The notes beneath the pieces were generated by a model. That model had not been told where the DNA came from, did not search any database, and saw only the letters and a list, made by a program, of their open reading frames with translations. The position numbers were made by a program, and so were the translations under genes. DNA of 64,000 nt from Echinicola arenosa (GTDB taxonomy: Bacteria; Bacteroidota; Bacteroidia; Cytophagales; Cyclobacteriaceae): NCBI RefSeq assembly GCF_014841125.1, contig NZ_JACYTQ010000008.1:62001-126000 (forward strand), written 5' to 3'. Shown piece after piece: positions 62,884-64,000 of this stretch. Position 1 is the stretch's first letter; each line of letters opens with the position of its first letter.

Positions 62884-63520
62884 AATATGTTTGTTTTTTG
62901 CTGGATGTCTGGCAAGTATCATTCTAAGCAGTGATCCTGCTTATGCCCAGTCAGCTGCCACCTATTTCAATGAAGCAGCCAAACAATATGTCAACAGTGA
63001 CTACAGTAAATTGGGACAAGTCCTTCAGGAAGGGTTGCAGAAATACCCTAACGATCCAAAGCTTAATGCACTTAAAGAAAAGTTGAAGGACGATAAGGAA
63101 AAGCAAAACCAACAAGATCAGCAGCAACAGGATCAGAACAAAGATCAGGATCAACAACAACAAGGAGACCAGAATCAGCAGCAGGAAGATCAATCGCAAC
63201 AAGAGAAAGAATCCAAAGATGGTGAGGGTGAAGAGCAAACCCAAGAGGATGGTGCTGAAGAATCCGATAAAATGGATGAAAAAAGAGGGGAAAAATCTGA
63301 ACGGGAAGAACCTATGGATGAAAAGTCCACACAGAAAAGTGATTTGACCGAAAGGGAAAAAGCCATGGAAGAGTTGCGTCAAAAACTGCAACAAATGAAT
63401 ATCTCACCCGAGCAGGCCGAGCAAATCTTGGATGCCATGAACAACGCTGAGTTGCAGTACATCCAGCAAACCAGAAAAAAACCTACCAAGCGTCCTGATA
63501 AAAGTCTGCCGGATTGGTAA
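62864..63520 (+). CDS. Second Bat-type TPR-like protein with a long Gln/Asp/Glu-rich region
   Basis: A 218-residue exported protein. ATG 62864 is preferred because GGAG lies 6 bases before it; other in-frame ATGs are at 62858 and 62873. A signal peptide ends near AYAQ. One TPR-like unit (about residues 32-72) is followed by about 95 residues of low-complexity Q, D, E and K (QQDQQQQDQNKDQDQQQQGD), then a C-terminal helix region with AEQILDAMNNAELQYIQQ and a basic tail, similar to the end of BatC/BatE-type proteins. Low-complexity tract will confuse homology searches. Confidence 0.72.
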   Translation: MRSMKTKICLFFAGCLASIILSSDPAYAQSAATYFNEAAKQYVNSDYSKLGQVLQEGLQKYPNDPKLNALKEKLKDDKEKQNQQDQQQQDQNKDQDQQQQGDQNQQQEDQSQQEKESKDGEGEEQTQEDGAEESDKMDEKRGEKSEREEPMDEKSTQKSDLTEREKAMEELRQKLQQMNISPEQAEQILDAMNNAELQYIQQTRKKPTKRPDKSLPDW

Positions 63521-63548
63521 GACCACTTTTTACAACCTTAACTCATAA

Positions 63549-64000
<452 letters not shown>

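Overview
The window reads as chromosomal DNA of a marine Bacteroidota, most likely Cytophagales/Cyclobacteriaceae (Echinicola-, Cyclobacterium- or Algoriphagus-like). This rests on lineage-typical families (the small membrane protein after FtsX, DUF4249 next to a SusC-like TonB receptor, DUF4230, DUF6438, the GlsA/GlsB glycine-lipid pair), weak Shine-Dalgarno sites, TAnnTTTG-type promoter boxes and a formylglycine-type sulfatase cluster. The organism call is inference; no 16S rRNA gene is present.

Layout. 1-4614: housekeeping block on the plus strand (ftsX end, DUF3098, uppP, truB, ribF) followed by a 3-oxoacid CoA-transferase pair. 4615-14260: accessory region. It opens with the N-terminal part of an integron-integrase-like tyrosine recombinase that lacks its catalytic half. 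A minus-strand oxidoreductase cluster follows (two F420/NADP-reductase-like proteins, two luciferase-like monooxygenases) with an HxlR regulator. After that comes a run of AT-rich plus-strand genes with cassette-like borders: a lipoprotein, an XRE/pentapeptide-repeat protein, a MORN-repeat protein, a cupin and two small membrane proteins. Two imperfect inverted repeats with GTTRRRY-like 3' cores (attC-like) lie just after the stop codons of hxlR and the lipoprotein gene. 14261-20232: scattered small genes (DUF1835, glyoxalase fold, LytTR membrane protein, serine hydrolase) and long gene-poor stretches.

20233-33892: core metabolism and stress genes. These are an unusual AGCS sodium/amino-acid symporter, a methionine aminopeptidase, two peroxiredoxins, the NAD salvage pair pncA/pncB, transporters, sucC and one tRNA-Arg. 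34214-43723: a Tat-exported PhoD-like phosphatase, a glycosyltransferase, an esterase, and an efflux set (YiaW-like, YiaV/HlyD-like, TolC-like). 43732-51869: a minus-strand cluster of four sulfatases plus a SGNH hydrolase, consistent with desulfation and de-esterification of sulfated algal polysaccharides. 52164-64000: DJ-1-like protein, SDR protein, the glsA/glsB amino-acyl-lipid pair, a DUF4249/TonB receptor pair, part of a Bat operon, and the start of a thiolase that runs off the window.

Repeats. A MITE-like element of about 130-165 bp occurs four times (11.5, 14.4, 19.6 and 39.1 kb). An 11-bp tandem array lies at 38.9 kb. A near-identical leader of about 110 bp (hxlR promoter plus first codons) brackets one monooxygenase gene at 8.4 and 9.7 kb. 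The most unusual area is 4.8-14.3 kb, which I read as a possible decayed integron-like cassette region in a Bacteroidota chromosome; this is inference from sequence pattern only.
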